From the NCBI GenBank assembly GCA_928724745.1, contig CAKMXJ010000015.1, forward strand, positions 496,001 through 560,000: a stretch of DNA of 64,000 nt, written 5' to 3'. Source of the DNA: Anthracocystis setariae (lineage: Eukaryota > Basidiomycota > Ustilaginomycetes > Ustilaginales > Ustilaginaceae). The notes beneath the pieces are model-generated. The model did not search any database. It saw only the letters and a list, made by a program, of their open reading frames with translations, and was not told the DNA's origin. Positions 31,926-41,052 of the stretch are shown piece by piece (position 1 is the first letter of the stretch; the number at the start of each line of letters is the position of its first letter). A program made the position numbers and the translations under genes.

Positions 31926-33084
31926 TGTGGCAGAAGTCGGTTTAGAGAGCAGGTCGATACGGCCAGAGAGTTTGAACTGAATGTCGGATGCATCTCGTCT
32001 TCCAGCTCGAAGTTCGGTCTTTTATCCCTTCGCGGCGCTCGATAGGAAGCATCCGGACTCAGTCCATCTCTGTCTCGATCCTACTGGACGGCGTTCGATC
32101 CCATAAGGCCAAGTCAACATCTTCGGGAATGTCTCTCCTCGTTTGCTTCATCCCCGTTGGGGCTGTGACGGCTTGGCTAAGAACCGGTCACCGATCAAAC
32201 AACATTTCAGCTGAAGGCTCCGACATGAAATCCAGCTCGAATCGACGCTCTCCTTCCAGTCGTTGCACTGGAATTTCACACGCCTCGTCCGAGCTAGATC
32301 TCGCAGCAGATTTGTAAGAAGAAAGCAGCGATCTCAGGATTGTCGAGAAGTTCCCGCCGGAGGAGGCCACACGACATAACCGTTGATGGCTTTTGATCTT
32401 TTCCAAGCCCGAGCATGTTGCACAATGAAGTCAAGTCACGCTTTGAACATCCGAAATGGAATCACAGAAGCAGTGGCAATTCATAGGGCTGATCAGCACC
32501 ACAGCCGCATACGCTTATTGATGTGTGGCTTGTTCACATCTCGACAAAGCGGTTCAAAAGGGTTCCTTCATCTAGCCACAGTCTGCATCACTCCAAGAAG
32601 CCTTTCAACTGCCACAAATACAGTCGCCATCGCGAAATGACATGGAGACCTAAACGTGCCACCAAACTCAGTCCTGAGAACGACGAGCAAGGCTTCATTC
32701 TCTCTGCATCGTGAAAAAGCCGCTGAGAAGGCAGTCCGGAACGGTTCGTGGCGCTCGGACAGTTCGGCAAGTGTCCCGACACCAAGCCGCCTTCATCAAA
32801 GAGGAGACGATTCATTCATGTTACCAGCCATCTCCGATTTCGAGCCATCGCCACTTTGACGGTCATGAACAGCTCGTTTGTCTTCATTGCGGACATCCGG
32901 TTAAGCGATCTTCCTTTTCGGCTGCACAAATGATCATCTTTTAAGCCAAGTTTCGGTATGATCATATCAATTGCAACTTCATCTCTTATTCCTACCATCG
33001 TTACACGTGACTCGATGATTCTACATGTCGCCTTGGCCTCTCGTCCGATCGCAAGCGACCATCGATGGAGGATGATTCCGGGGA
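31926..33084. other. intergenic region between array members 1 and 2
   Basis: About 1.16 kb. Only short overlapping open frames are present and none carries the family modules. It should contain the promoter of member 1 and the 3' flank of member 2. Confidence 0.5.
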
Positions 33085-33823
33085 TCAAGTTCGGGGTGAG
33101 AATCGGTTGGGAGATAGGTTTAGAACTTGCTCAGCGCTGTCGGGTTGTCGCATGGCTTGGTTCACCGCCGCGATATGTGCGTTCTTGTCCAAGTACTCTG
33201 CATACTTGATCACCAACCTTCGGGCTGCCCTTCTCGGCACAAGGCTGTAAAGCTGCAGGCTTCCATTCCACCTTGCCCGTGAGACGAACCTTCTCATCCT
33301 ACCAAACCCGCACCCTTCATACGTCAGCAACGCTCGAACAATCGCGGCTGACATGGCAGGACTGCGATACTCACTTGCTGATTTGATTGTAGGAACCATA
33401 GGAACCCTTTTGTCTAGCGTTGCGAAGTGCCATGCGGAGAGGGTGTCAGTGCGGTATCTCAACGAGTGGTACGATGGGAGAGATGATGCTTACCCAGTGG
33501 GGGTGGATCTGTATCTACCATGGAGAAGACGAAATGGAGGGGTCAGAGATGAGTTCGACTGCGGTATGGATGGTGTCAACTTACTCGTCTGCAACGATAT
33601 CCGCACCATGTTGTCGTAAGAACGTGTGCCATGGGTCAGAGTGAAACGTTCTCAGGTTATCCGTGATGAACTGGCCCGGCAGAGCATTTTTGTTAACAAC
33701 GTGATTCCATAGCGCCTTGGTCTCCTCGAACTGAGCTACGATCGTCGGGACCAGCTCAGGTGCCGCAAGACTGCCGCTGAGAAGAACCAAGATCACGAGC
33801 GAAGGCAGGAGGTGTAGCTTCAT
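33085..33823 (-). CDS. secreted protein, array member 2 (four exons)
   Basis: Candidate secreted effector, 170 aa. Exons (minus): 33823-33585, 33514-33494 (21 nt), 33413-33375 (39 nt), 33298-33085, all introns phase 2 (GTAAGT, GTAAGC, GTGAGT donors). The signal peptide is MKLHLLPSLVILVLLSGSLA. It is the best example of the family module: VAQFEETKALWNH, NALPG, then DPWHTFLRQHGADIV. The micro-exons encode YRSTPTG and QKGSYGSYNQIS. Exon 4 has RRLVIKYAEYLDK. The mature protein is cysteine-free. The gypsy LTR begins 80 bp upstream of the ATG. Confidence 0.78.
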
Positions 33824-33886
33824 GTTAAACAAACGAGGTAGGGCATGAGTGATGCGATCTACCACGACTTGGTTACTGGCATACTG

Positions 33887-33894
33887 TATATATA
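33887..33894 (-). promoter_or_regulatory. TATA box of array member 2
   Basis: TATATATA, 64 bp upstream of the ATG. Comparable TATA elements lie about 65-110 bp upstream of members 3, 4, 6, 7 and 8, supporting this as the core promoter. The gypsy LTR begins 9 bp further upstream. Confidence 0.6.
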
Positions 33895-33903
33895 GAGACT
33901 GGA

Positions 33904-34099
33904 TGTCACGTGTGCACGTGACTAACGCTTAGTCAGCGTCTGCCAAGCACCTTATGTGGCTTGCCTCACCGCCCTCTCGTCGCTCCGCTCTTGCTTCGCT
34001 CCTAGTATATAGTCAAAGGTCTTCACCGGATCTCACCTTTCCCGGAACACACTACCTTTACTATTCACATACTGCATACAAGCTGTGCATCGTGTGACA
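33904..34099 (+). repeat. gypsy left LTR
   Basis: Begins TGTCACGTG and ends GTGTGACA. Its first bases form the inverted repeat GTCACGTG-TG-CACGTGAC, containing two E-box-like CACGTG sites. The following sequence (TTGGTAGCTTCTG) is the probable primer-binding site, but I could not assign the tRNA. Confidence 0.95.
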
Positions 34100-34357
34100 T
34101 TGGTAGCTTCTGTGGTTCCTCTCGACAAGCTCTACCTCACTTCTACGCTCACTGCACAAATCTTGCGCCGATTCCCTTCTCCCTCGTCACAGCACAACCC
34201 GCATACACTCCATCTAGCCGTCACCATTCCACCGTCTACGCGCGCCAGCAAGTCCTCTGACTTGCTTCCTTTCGACAACGAAATCAACCTCCTGCCTCGC
34301 CGTCTGCGTTCGACAACGACACCTTCTGTCCGTTCTCTGACACCAGCGACGTCCATC

Positions 34358-35512
34358 ATGCCCGACACCCCATCTTCGGTCCCTCCCACCACCTCCGCCG
34401 GAGCGCCTAGCCCTATCGGCGCGGCGTCCGCCTCCCAACCCGATATGGGGGCCCTCATGGCACAGCTGCTCGCCTCGTCCCTTAAGACCACTGAGCTGCT
34501 GGAGCAACTGCTAGCTGGACGTACTCCTACCCCTCAGTCGCCTTCCTTCACCCCTACTCCTCCCCGTCGCCACATCGACGACTTCAGCCGCTCCCCGCAG
34601 CCGGCTCTGGACATTCAACCGCTTCTTGACGAAGTCCACGACAACGTGAAGCTGCGTCCAAAGGACGTCGCGATCTTCGACCCTGAAGATAAGGGCGACG
34701 TCGAGCTTTTCTGTCGACGCATCCAGGACGTCGCAGCCCTTCATCCCGCCGCGGCTGTATGCGCAGTCCTCCCTCAGTGCCTTCGCGGCACAGCCCTCGA
34801 CTGGTATACCAACTTGGGTGCCGTCGACAGGGCTAGCCTACAGCGCAGCCCTAGCGCTTGGGTCCGCCTTCTCAAGGATCGCTTTGGCATGAGCGAGACG
34901 GAGGCCTTCAGCGAGTTACAGCAAATGCGGTACAATCTCAGTACGGACTACAATACTTATCACGAACGTGGCATACGCTTGGCCCGCATCGCCAATCAAA
35001 TTGCCCCTCGACAGGTGGTCCAATGGCTGCTCAATGGCCTGCCCTTTGCTATGCAGGCGCAGCTTGCTACGGCTGCGGAGGATCCCAACATTGATCCCAA
35101 CGTCTTTCGACGCAAAGCCCTCGCCGTTCGCGCCATCCTCCAGCACGGCAAGGATCGTTTCGCCGCTGGTCGCGACCAGATTCGCCCACTCTCCAGCAAT
35201 CGTCAGTCACCGCAGCCGCGCACCTTCGACAAGCCGTCCCGTCCCCCTCCTCGTCCCTGCCAGCACTGCCGCGGCTCCCACTGGGACGCCGACTGTCCCT
35301 CGCGCGCTAAAGCCATTCAGTTGTACAAGCCCTCTCCGCCCGCAGTAGCCGCCCACCACGTGGACGGTGGTCATGATCAGACGGACCCTGACTACGAGAA
35401 TCTCCAATATGAGGCCCTCCAGGAAGCATACTTGTGCCACTCCCCCGACGTCACCCCCGAGTTGTCCTTCTCTTCCGACGAGAGCACCAACTTCTCTAAG
35501 CACGTCGACTAG
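34358..35512 (+). CDS. gypsy Gag
   Basis: Predicted 384-aa Gag. The capsid-like region (LFCRRIQDVAALHPAAAV, then LDWYTNLG and WVRLLKDRFG) occupies about residues 105-270. A nucleocapsid zinc knuckle of the form CX2CX3HX4C (CQHCRGSHWDADC) lies near 305. The frame ends at a single TAG (35510-35512) and continues open in the same frame into the protease, so Gag-Pol could be made by readthrough. Confidence 0.85.
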   Translation: MPDTPSSVPPTTSAGAPSPIGAASASQPDMGALMAQLLASSLKTTELLEQLLAGRTPTPQSPSFTPTPPRRHIDDFSRSPQPALDIQPLLDEVHDNVKLRPKDVAIFDPEDKGDVELFCRRIQDVAALHPAAAVCAVLPQCLRGTALDWYTNLGAVDRASLQRSPSAWVRLLKDRFGMSETEAFSELQQMRYNLSTDYNTYHERGIRLARIANQIAPRQVVQWLLNGLPFAMQAQLATAAEDPNIDPNVFRRKALAVRAILQHGKDRFAAGRDQIRPLSSNRQSPQPRTFDKPSRPPPRPCQHCRGSHWDADCPSRAKAIQLYKPSPPAVAAHHVDGGHDQTDPDYENLQYEALQEAYLCHSPDVTPELSFSSDESTNFSKHVD

Positions 35513-38140
35513 GAACTCGCGGGGGGAACCGTTCAGCCGCTCTCCCCGCCTCGCCACCCTCCTGATAAAGGCCCTGCCTTGCCGATTATCGATGCTCACG
35601 ACCCTCCCGTTCCCACCTTCCATCTGCTGCCTTCCTATCTCCGTCTCCGCGTGCAACCGCCCAATGGCGCCTTAATTGAGGCTTGCTTGGACACCGGGTC
35701 CACCTTGTCTCTCATCGATCAATCCTTGCTGCAGACATTCGAGCATTCAATGACCGCCGACGCCATGGTCGTCGAGACCGCTAGCTCTCCAACCCGTACT
35801 CTGGGCGCTGCGGTCCTTACCCTTGACATTCCCTGCCCGCCGCAAGCAATTGCGCGCACCACCGTCAAATGCCACGTCCTTGCCCGCCTTCCTCCGCGCC
35901 TTATCCTTGGGATGGACTTCATCCTCGCTCACGGCATCCTCTTCGACGCCATCAAATCGGTCATTACCCTTCAGTCTTGTGGTCTGCGCACAGCGGTCAT
36001 TGTTGCGCGCACCACTCCCACGCCGTCGCCCATCGTCGCCCACATCAGCCCTCCTCCTGATGGGGTCCTCGCTCCGGACATGCGCGCCCCACCTGATATG
36101 GACGATTATACGCTTCCCTTTACCATCGTACCTGATCAGCCACATTCTGACGCGTTACCGACCTTTGATGCCGACCTTCCTCCCGCCGACCGAGACAAGT
36201 TCCTAACGCTCTTCGAACGCTATCCAGCCGTCTGGCATCCCGGCCTAGGGCTGCTCACGACAGGAGACGCCATGCGTCTGCCTTCGCCCGACCTGGACGC
36301 TAACCCGCAAAAGTTCAAACCGCGCCTGTATCGAGTTTCCCCCCGAGATCGTCAAGCTATCGACGAGGTCTTTGACGAACTCGCTCGTCAAGGCCGGCTT
36401 CATAAGGCGCCCCCAGGAACGCCTTGCGGGTGGCCAGTTTTTGTCGTCTATCGAAATGGTAAGCCCCGTCCCGTTGTCGATCTCCGCCAGCTCAACGCCG
36501 TCGTCACGCCCGACCATTACCCCCTCCCGACCCCAGATGAACTCCGCGAGCGCTTGGCCGGCGCTCAGTTCATCACAACGTTCGACCTGCGCAAGGCATT
36601 CTACCAGATGCCTTTGCACAAGGAAGACAGGTGGAAAGCCACAGTGCTGACGCACCGTGGCCAGGAGATGCTCTCCTGCACCATCATGGGGCAGTCCCGG
36701 TCCGTGGCGTTCCTTCAGCGCACCCTCACTGATGCTTTCGCTGCTGCTGGCCTCAGCGCAAAGACCTTCATCTACGTCGATGACCTTGGTGTACGCTCCG
36801 CTACCTTGGACGAACATCTGCGGGACGTTGACGCTGTTCTCGCCGTCATCCACCGCCTTGGGCTTACCTTGGCTCGAGATAAGGCCCATGTTGCCCGTCG
36901 TGAAGTGCCCTTGCTGGGTCACTTGGTCTCTGGAGCTGGTACTCGTACATTACCTTCCAAGTGCGATGCAATTCAACGCATTGAGTATCCACAGACTCTT
37001 AATCAGCTTGAGCACGTCATAGGTTTCTTTTCCTATTATAAGAACTATGTTTCTCGCTTCGCCGCCATCATTCGTCCACTCCAGCGCATCAAAACTCAAC
37101 TACTGCGCGGAGCCCCCACGGGTGGCCAAGCGCGGAAGAAGCATTGCTCCTCGACTCAGGTTCCTCACGACCCGGCCGCCCTTCAAGCGCTGCGCGAACT
37201 CAAGGCCATTCTCCAGGACAAGGTTCTACATTTCCCCGACTACGCCAAGCCCTTCTTGCTATACGTTGACGCATCACAGCAGCATGGTTTCGCTCTTGCG
37301 CTGCATCAAAACGTGGACGCCCCATCTTCAACGCCTCCGCAACAAGCCGAAATCCCAATCTGGTTCGACTCCCGAGCTCTGCAACCTACGGAACGGACTT
37401 ATTGGCCGACGGAGCTAGAGGCTGCCGCCGCGGTCTGGGCCTTGCAGCGGGTCAAGAGATTTCTCGATGCCTCGCCCGGTCCCCACCTGCTCTTCACCGA
37501 TCACCAAGCAGTTACGTCCATCGCGGACGCTAAACCTTTCTCCACTACCCCCGCAGCGCACAATCCACGCCTCGTACGGTTTGCCCTGATCCTCGCCGAA
37601 TTTCGACCAAAGCTTACCATTCTTCACCGCAAAGGGATCTACATGACACACGTCGACGCGCTGAGTCGAATCCAAGCAGCCGAGGAGACCGGCTTAGTAG
37701 CGCACGCCCACAGCGTTACCCTTAGCCCTTCTCTGCGGCACGACGTACTCACGAGCCAGGAGGCGGATCAGGCTTTCACGCGCATACGTTCTGATTTGGT
37801 CGCCAAGGCCGGCGATCAGCGCCCCTTTCAGAGCGGCGCCTTCGGCCTCAAGGAGGATAACTTAATCTACAAGGTTGACGAGGATGGCACTTGGCGTCTC
37901 TGTATCGGTCCTTCCGCCCTTCCTCGTCTTATAGCTCTTGCGCACACGGGCCATCTCGGCGTGAAGGCAACCTTCGACCGCTTCCGGCAAGTAGGTTATG
38001 CACCGCACCTTCTTTGACACGTCGACGACTTTGTCCGCCGGTGCACTCATTGCCAGCAAACGGCCACGCACCGTCATCGCCCCTATGGATCTCTCCAGCC
38101 CCTCGCAAGTCCTGCTATCCCCTTTGTCACTCTCTCCTGT
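35513..38140 (+). pseudogene. gypsy Pol, 5' part (protease, RT, RNase H, start of integrase)
   Basis: This is the same frame as Gag, open from the TAG at 35510. It holds an aspartic protease (CLDTGSTLSLID near 35690), a reverse transcriptase with GQSRSVAF and IYVDDLGV (about 36690-36790), RNase H (LLYVDASQQHG near 37260, LLFTDHQA near 37490), and the integrase zinc-binding His/Cys region (HTGHLG near 37945, CTHCQQ near 38043). A TGA at 38015-38017 interrupts it between the His and Cys pairs, where a coding triplet is expected. The copia element then inserts at 38140/38141. No ATG is needed if it is expressed by readthrough. Confidence 0.88.
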
Positions 38141-38410
38141 TATTAGATTCTAAAAGTCAATCGATGCGAAGTAGCTATCGCGGCGTTAGTTTATCCAATG
38201 TTAGATACGACTTACAACACTCGGTAATGGATGTTTGACATCCGATATCCTATTTCCTAAGTTGCGATCTTGGGAGAGTGTCGTGAGTCGTTAAGTCCGT
38301 GCTCGAACTATCACAGAGTTTGATGTCTGTGACTTAGTAATGCTAGGACAATATCGATATTGAACGGGGCGCAGCGGTTAGAAGCTTCGAAGGATTTGAA
38401 CGAGGAATGT

Positions 38411-38432
38411 CAACATCCAGTATCGGATGTTG
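38411..38432. repeat. palindrome copy in LTR, arm class CATCC/GGATG
   Basis: CAACATCC and GGATGTTG, perfectly complementary 8-bp arms around AGTATC. The matching copy in the other LTR is at 45730-45751. Confidence 0.9.
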
Positions 38433-38859
38433 ATGCTAGTCGTCAGATCTTATAAATCGATAAGTAAGGCAGTGATTCGATGATCTATTCACTCTCTCGG
38501 GTTCTGGTCCCGAGTCTTATATACATGTGCCTTGACCCTAACTTGTACAGCGAAGGTGTCCCCATCTTCGCCATACATCCTATGCGCTTCCTATAGTAAC
38601 TATCCTGTCCTCCGTCTGTTTCCCCAGCACTCGTTATTGAGCGTTTCTCTTCATCGTGTGTGCCTTCATTCCGCTACTGAGTCTCGCATCTCGGTTATGA
38701 TTGGTTCGGATCTTGTCCGCCCGTCCTTCTCTCCTCTTCCATGCTGGGCAGAAGGTTCCATTCGGGGCGGACCGGTTTGCCATCCTTCCAATGCGGTCTT
38801 GCCATTCGGCGATGAGTGTGTGGGTTCGTAATTGAGGTTCGTGATTCGTCGAGTAGTCT

Positions 38860-38881
38860 CAACATTTAGTATCGAATGTTG
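38860..38881. repeat. palindrome copy in LTR with extended arms
   Basis: The arms extend outward as GTCTCAACATT / AATGTTGAGAC, 11 bp on each side of an 8-nt centre. The matching copy in the other LTR is at 46179-46200. Confidence 0.9.
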
Positions 38882-38996
38882 AGACCCGTTGATGGACCAA
38901 TGGGAGTACTGTCGGGTGTCGCGTGGGTACGGGAAAATGTCTAAATCCGCCCGGCGAACATTGAGACCGGCGTCTCGATATTCGCCAATGCGTGTG

Positions 38997-39018
38997 CAAC
39001 ACTCATTACTGAGTGTTG
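38997..39018. repeat. palindrome copy in LTR, arm class CACTC/GAGTG
   Basis: CAACACTCA and TGAGTGTTG, 9-bp perfect arms around TTAC. The matching copy is at 46316-46337. Confidence 0.9.
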
Positions 39019-39082
39019 TGTGCCGATATGTGATGTGCCCGATTGCGAGATGAAAAGCCGATTCGTAAAGTCGAATCCAACA

Positions 39083-39094
39083 GTCCCCCTCATC
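39083..39094 (-). promoter_or_regulatory. copia polypurine tract
   Basis: On the element's strand the purine run GATGAGGGGGAC ends directly at the 3' LTR, as expected for plus-strand priming. Confidence 0.7.
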
Positions 39095-39156
39095 GAGCAC
39101 TCACATCACACGGCACAGACATATACAATGGGATTGGAAACATGAACATTAGATCG

Positions 39157-40857
39157 CTACTCTTCGTTATCCTGGTCCGCGTTGTTACGTCCAGTCTTGC
39201 GTCCGACGAGTGCTTCACGCTCGTCGAACATCTTCCGAAGAGTGCCGGCAATCCTAATGACGTTGGCCGGAGTCCAGAGGCGAGGCTTGTTCTTCTCGCC
39301 TCTCACGTTCCTGTCGCCTTTGATTCCTGCTTCTGCTGCTTGTCGCAGCTCCTCCAGTCCTGCTCGAATCTCACCCGCGAGTACCACTCGTCGGGTGCGC
39401 TTCCCTTCGAAGCCCGTTCCTCGGCAGATCCGGCCGCTGACGATGCAAGCGTCGCAGGCACCCTTGTCTGTTGCGCGATTCCGGCCCATGTGGTTGACAC
39501 CGGCGCCGTACGTGCAAAGGATCCTGCGCATCTCGCAGGGCTTGCACGACGGCTCGGCGACGCGGAATCCGGGATGCAGGTCGTCACCATGCTTGGGGAA
39601 GTGCTCGGATGAGCAACGTACTTCCCCAGCAGGTACGACGAACCTGCGTTGCTTCTCCAGGCCGATATCGGGGTCCATTGGCCCGGACCAAGCAAGATGC
39701 GGTGGCAAGGGCCACCTCGCGCATCCACCAGCGGGCTCGGGTGCCAGGCTGGGAGGGTCTCGACGAGAGGCGCTTGCATCCTCTTCGTCGTCGTCGTCGA
39801 TGAGATTGCCCTCGTCGTCCTGGGGGCATCGGAAGAGGGATTGCTGGCTGGGCGGGGGGAGCTCAGCGGCGATCGTGTTGGAGGAGGTGGAAGCGAGGGA
39901 GGTGACGTTGCGCGTCGACCTCAACCTCAAACCGCCTGTGCTCGGTCGAGTGGATGCAGGCGTCGTGGGTGCCGTGCTCTCCGGAGCAGAGGGCGGCGAG
40001 AATGATCCATCCGTCGTGCCACGCCGGGCAGGGGGCGAAGGTGAAGTCGTGTCTCTTGAGGTGGACCGCGATGACGCCGAGCCACGATTGGCAGGCGACG
40101 GAGGTGGGGAAAGTGGTACTCGAATGGGCGGTGGAGATTCCGATGCTGCGCCTGTTGAGGCGGGCAGCGGTGAGTCCGAGCCACGGGTGGCGGACGGCGA
40201 GATCGAAAGCAGCTGCACTTCCCCGTGGAAGGCAGGCAAGAGATGGGGAGGAGTCGTGCCTGTTGAGGCGGGGGGAGTGGTCGTTGAGGTAATGGCCGTG
40301 TCGCGATTGACAGAGGGCCCGGCGGAGTCGTTCCTAGCCATGCTGTCGACAGCAGAGGGCTCGTCATCGTCGATGTCCATGGCATCCGGGCCAGAGGGAC
40401 AAGTCGTTGGTGCCGTGGTGGTGACGGCGGCGTTGTCGGTGGTGGTGGTGTTCGCCGTCTGAGCTGCGCGCCTCGCGGCGGCAGCTAGTACGGCCCGGCG
40501 TTGGGCCTCTCGTTGTTTCTTGGACATCGCCATTGTCGACGGCGGAGGAAAGGAGTGTAGTGGTGGTGGTGAGGAAGGAAGAGAGAGAGAAGGAGGAGAA
40601 GAAGGAGAAGAGAGAGGAGGCGAAGGGGCTGAGTTCAGGATCTCTTTGTCTTCTTCCGCCTTCTCTCTTTGTCTGATTGTTCGGTTCTCCGCAAGTAGGG
40701 TCGGTGACATTCCTATAGTGCGTTCTCCAAGTCTGGCTCGCTTCTTCGAGGGCACTTGAGCGGTGTGAGAGTTTGTAGATGCTGTTCTGCGCAGCCGTTT
40801 AATGAAGTCGATGCGCCGCGAATGCGCAGAAGATATTCGGTTTCGGGTTACTGACAT
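39157..40857 (-). CDS. extra ORF of the copia element, zinc-cluster protein
   Basis: Predicted 566-aa protein on the same strand as pol, between pol and the 3' LTR, where copia elements normally have no gene. The N-terminal 330 residues are Ser/Thr/Pro/Ala-rich with a basic KKQREAQRR segment. At about 437-478 there are two CX2CX6C triplets (CKPCEMRRILC and CDACIVSGRIC) separated by 19 residues, the cysteine pattern of a fungal Zn2Cys6 binuclear cluster with a long linker. A basic stretch follows the cluster (GKRTRR). The start ATG lies in one of the element's palindromes; a start at 40533 (MAMSKKQRE) is possible. Base composition is markedly GC-richer than gag-pol, suggesting a captured gene. 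The function is unknown. Confidence 0.7.
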   Translation of the reverse strand: MSVTRNRISSAHSRRIDFIKRLRRTASTNSHTAQVPSKKRARLGERTIGMSPTLLAENRTIRQREKAEEDKEILNSAPSPPLSSPSSPPSLSLPSSPPPLHSFPPPSTMAMSKKQREAQRRAVLAAAARRAAQTANTTTTDNAAVTTTAPTTCPSGPDAMDIDDDEPSAVDSMARNDSAGPSVNRDTAITSTTTPPASTGTTPPHLLPAFHGEVQLLSISPSATRGSDSPLPASTGAASESPPPIRVPLSPPPSPANRGSASSRSTSRDTTSPSPPARRGTTDGSFSPPSAPESTAPTTPASTRPSTGGLRLRSTRNVTSLASTSSNTIAAELPPPSQQSLFRCPQDDEGNLIDDDDEEDASASRRDPPSLAPEPAGGCARWPLPPHLAWSGPMDPDIGLEKQRRFVVPAGEVRCSSEHFPKHGDDLHPGFRVAEPSCKPCEMRRILCTYGAGVNHMGRNRATDKGACDACIVSGRICRGTGFEGKRTRRVVLAGEIRAGLEELRQAAEAGIKGDRNVRGEKNKPRLWTPANVIRIAGTLRKMFDEREALVGRKTGRNNADQDNEE

Positions 40858-40873
40858 TCAGTACTGAATGTGG
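40852..40873. repeat. palindrome copy at start of the extra ORF
   Basis: 18-bp perfect core ACATTCAGTACTGAATGT (40854-40871). The ATG of the extra ORF is the CAT at 40855-40857 read on the minus strand. Confidence 0.9.
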
Positions 40874-41030
40874 CGGCGGTGTGTGAGCTTTGGGAGGGCC
40901 GATAATTGTTTTTGGTTGACCTTCGTAGGTCTTTTTATCCTTTTTCTGATTTTTTGTTTCGTGTTTGAATTTTCCTTGAGGCGTTTCGGCAAGCTGTCAA
41001 GTAATGCCGGGTATTTACATAGACAGGGTC

Positions 41031-41052
41031 CAACATTCATTACTGAGTGTTG
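41031..41052. repeat. palindrome copy containing the gag-pol stop codon
   Basis: CAACATTC / GAGTGTTG around ATTACT. The TAA ending gag-pol is at 41040-41042, inside this copy. Confidence 0.9.

Larger units (their letters stand above)
38141..39082 (-). repeat. copia 3' LTR
   Basis: 942 bp and apparently identical to the other LTR. It contains five copies of the element's palindrome, at 38215-38236, 38411-38432, 38625-38646, 38860-38881 and 38997-39018, and a larger inverted repeat at 38953-38986 (GGCGAA ... TTCGCC). Confidence 0.95.

Noticed and set aside
38532..38831. 99-codon frame within the copia LTR, repeated at 45851-46150
   Set aside because: It is duplicated only because the LTR is duplicated. 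It lies on the strand opposite to the element and has no domain.
39182..40462. 426-codon plus-strand frame opposite the zinc-cluster ORF
   Set aside because: A shadow of GC-rich coding DNA. The minus-strand frame has the ordered cysteine motifs and the pol orientation.
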